From Fictibacillus solisalsi (GTDB lineage: Bacteria; Bacillota; Bacilli; Bacillales; Fictibacillaceae): 64,000 nt of DNA. Location of the stretch: positions 1,647,418 through 1,711,417 of the forward strand of contig NZ_FNHW01000001.1 of NCBI RefSeq assembly GCF_900103485.1, written 5' to 3'. Positions 63,345-64,000 of this stretch are shown piece after piece. A model generated the notes under the pieces. It was given only the letters and a program-made list of their open reading frames with translations. It did not search any database and had not been told where the DNA came from. Positions within the stretch are counted from its first letter, which is position 1. The number at the start of each line of letters is the position of its first letter. The position numbers were made by a program, and so were the translations under genes.

Positions 63345-64000
63345 CTAGTTTAATTGATCTAAAAAGCTTACGCCGTGCTCCGGCAGCTTCACATGATAAT
63401 TATCGGCTACTGTAGCTCCAATGTCAGCAAAAGTTTTGCTCACGTTCAGCGGTTTTCCTGACTCGATGCCCTTGTAATACACAAGGAGAGGCACGTATTC
63501 ACGTGTATGGTCAGTTCCATGGTGAACCGGATCGTTTCCATGGTCGGCAGTGATGATTAAAACGTCATCCTCATTCAGCTTTTCAAACACTTCCGGAAGC
63601 CGGGCATCAAACTCCTGCAGGGCTTCCCCATAGCCTTTTGGATCGCGTCTGTGTCCAAATAACGCATCAAAATCAACTAGGTTTATGAAGTTAAGCCCTG
63701 TAAACGACTGGTCCATGGATTTAACAAGCTGATCCATGCCATCCATATTGGATTTAGTGCGGATCGCCTGAGTCACTCCCTCACCATCATAAATATCAGA
63801 AATTTTCCCCAATGCAATCACATCATAGCCGCCGTCCTTCAGCTCGTTCATCACAGTTCTTCCAAACGGTTTGAGCGCATAATCATGGCGGTTTGAAGTC
63901 CGCTGAAAATCTCCCGGTTTACCGACGAACGGGCGGGCAATAATCCGGCCGATCATGTATTTTTCGTTCATTGTCATTTCTCTGGCCATTTCACAGATCT
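63345..64000 (-). CDS. drm: Phosphopentomutase, C-terminal part, cut by window edge
   Basis: Interconverts ribose/deoxyribose 1- and 5-phosphates, linking the phosphorylases to central metabolism. About 217 C-terminal residues are visible, starting [15 protein letters not shown]; the open frame continues past base 64000. Metal-binding ITADHGNDP and the following [11 protein letters not shown] are the alkaline-phosphatase-superfamily motifs. First visible gene of drm-punA-PNP-pdp. Full length in relatives is about 394. Confidence 0.95.
   Translation of the reverse strand, partial: ICEMAREMTMNEKYMIGRIIARPFVGKPGDFQRTSNRHDYALKPFGRTVMNELKDGGYDVIALGKISDIYDGEGVTQAIRTKSNMDGMDQLVKSMDQSFTGLNFINLVDFDALFGHRRDPKGYGEALQEFDARLPEVFEKLNEDDVLIITADHGNDPVHHGTDHTREYVPLLVYYKGIESGKPLNVSKTFADIGATVADNYHVKLPEHGVSFLDQLN

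Overview
The window reads as one contiguous chromosomal segment of an endospore-forming member of the Bacillaceae. Gene order follows the Bacillus subtilis ndk-hbs-spoIVA-cmk-sleB-gudB-recS-res-spm-scp-lysA-spoVA-spoIIA-drm backbone almost step for step. The sporulation and germination genes (spoIVA, spoVIF, sleB-ypeB, prsW, spmAB-dacB, spoVA, spoIIA, dacF) and a bacillithiol-type reductase (ypdA) support this. Nearly everything is on the minus strand; the only plus-strand genes are ypzI, a 72-aa orphan, fer, serA and ypuF. I saw no rRNA, tRNA, CRISPR array, insertion sequence or prophage. Base composition looks even, in the mid-40s percent GC by eye. It is not B. subtilis itself, because of several insertions, losses and rearrangements described below.

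Region by region. 1-7.9 kb: the 5' half of trpD behind a TRAP-type trp leader, then cheR with a sigma-D-like promoter, ndk, an isoprenoid/menaquinone operon (hepS-menG-UbiA-type prenyltransferase-mqnA-hepT), mtrB (TRAP itself), folE and hbs. 8-15.4 kb: spoIVA, yphF, yphE, spoVIF, gpsA, plsY, der, yphA, ypzI. 15.4-29.6 kb: S1-domain ypfD, plsC, cmk, ypfB, ypeB, sleB, prsW, ansA, ypdA, gudB, ddl, ypbH, a B12-binding CarH/LitR-type MerR regulator, a CbpA-type CBS protein, a small orphan, ypbF. 29.6-43.4 kb: ypbE, ypbD, recS, ypbB, fer, serA, a PHP phosphatase, resABCDE, rluB. 43.5-50.5 kb: spmAB-dacB, a type III polyketide synthase/methyltransferase pair (bpsAB), an unknown gene, scpAB, ypuF, ppiB. 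50.5-64 kb: lysA under a lysine riboswitch, the spoVA operon, the spoIIA operon, dacF, and a nucleoside-salvage operon (drm-punA-second PNP-pdp).

How the parts work together. mtrB encodes the protein that should bind the GAG/UAG-rich trp leader at the left edge, so regulator and target both lie here. hepS/hepT would make the heptaprenyl chain, mqnA would start the futalosine route from chorismate, the prenyltransferase would join chain and ring, and menG would methylate the product: a menaquinone-7 cluster using a route different from that of B. subtilis. gpsA and plsY form a glycerol-3-phosphate to lysophosphatidate step, and plsC the next one. resABC and resDE couple cytochrome c maturation to respiratory control. 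Several developmental promoters can be read directly: sigma-H for spoIIA, sigma-F for dacF, sigma-G for spoVA, sigma-E for spoIVA and dacB.

Most interesting points: the trp leader is followed directly by trpD with no trpE and no aroFBH; the CarH-like photoreceptor candidate; the futalosine genes inside the hep operon; tandem purine nucleoside phosphorylases whose base-recognition residues differ; a folded intergenic element upstream of spoIVA; and the lysA lysine riboswitch. I found no clearly new multi-gene defence or mobile system.
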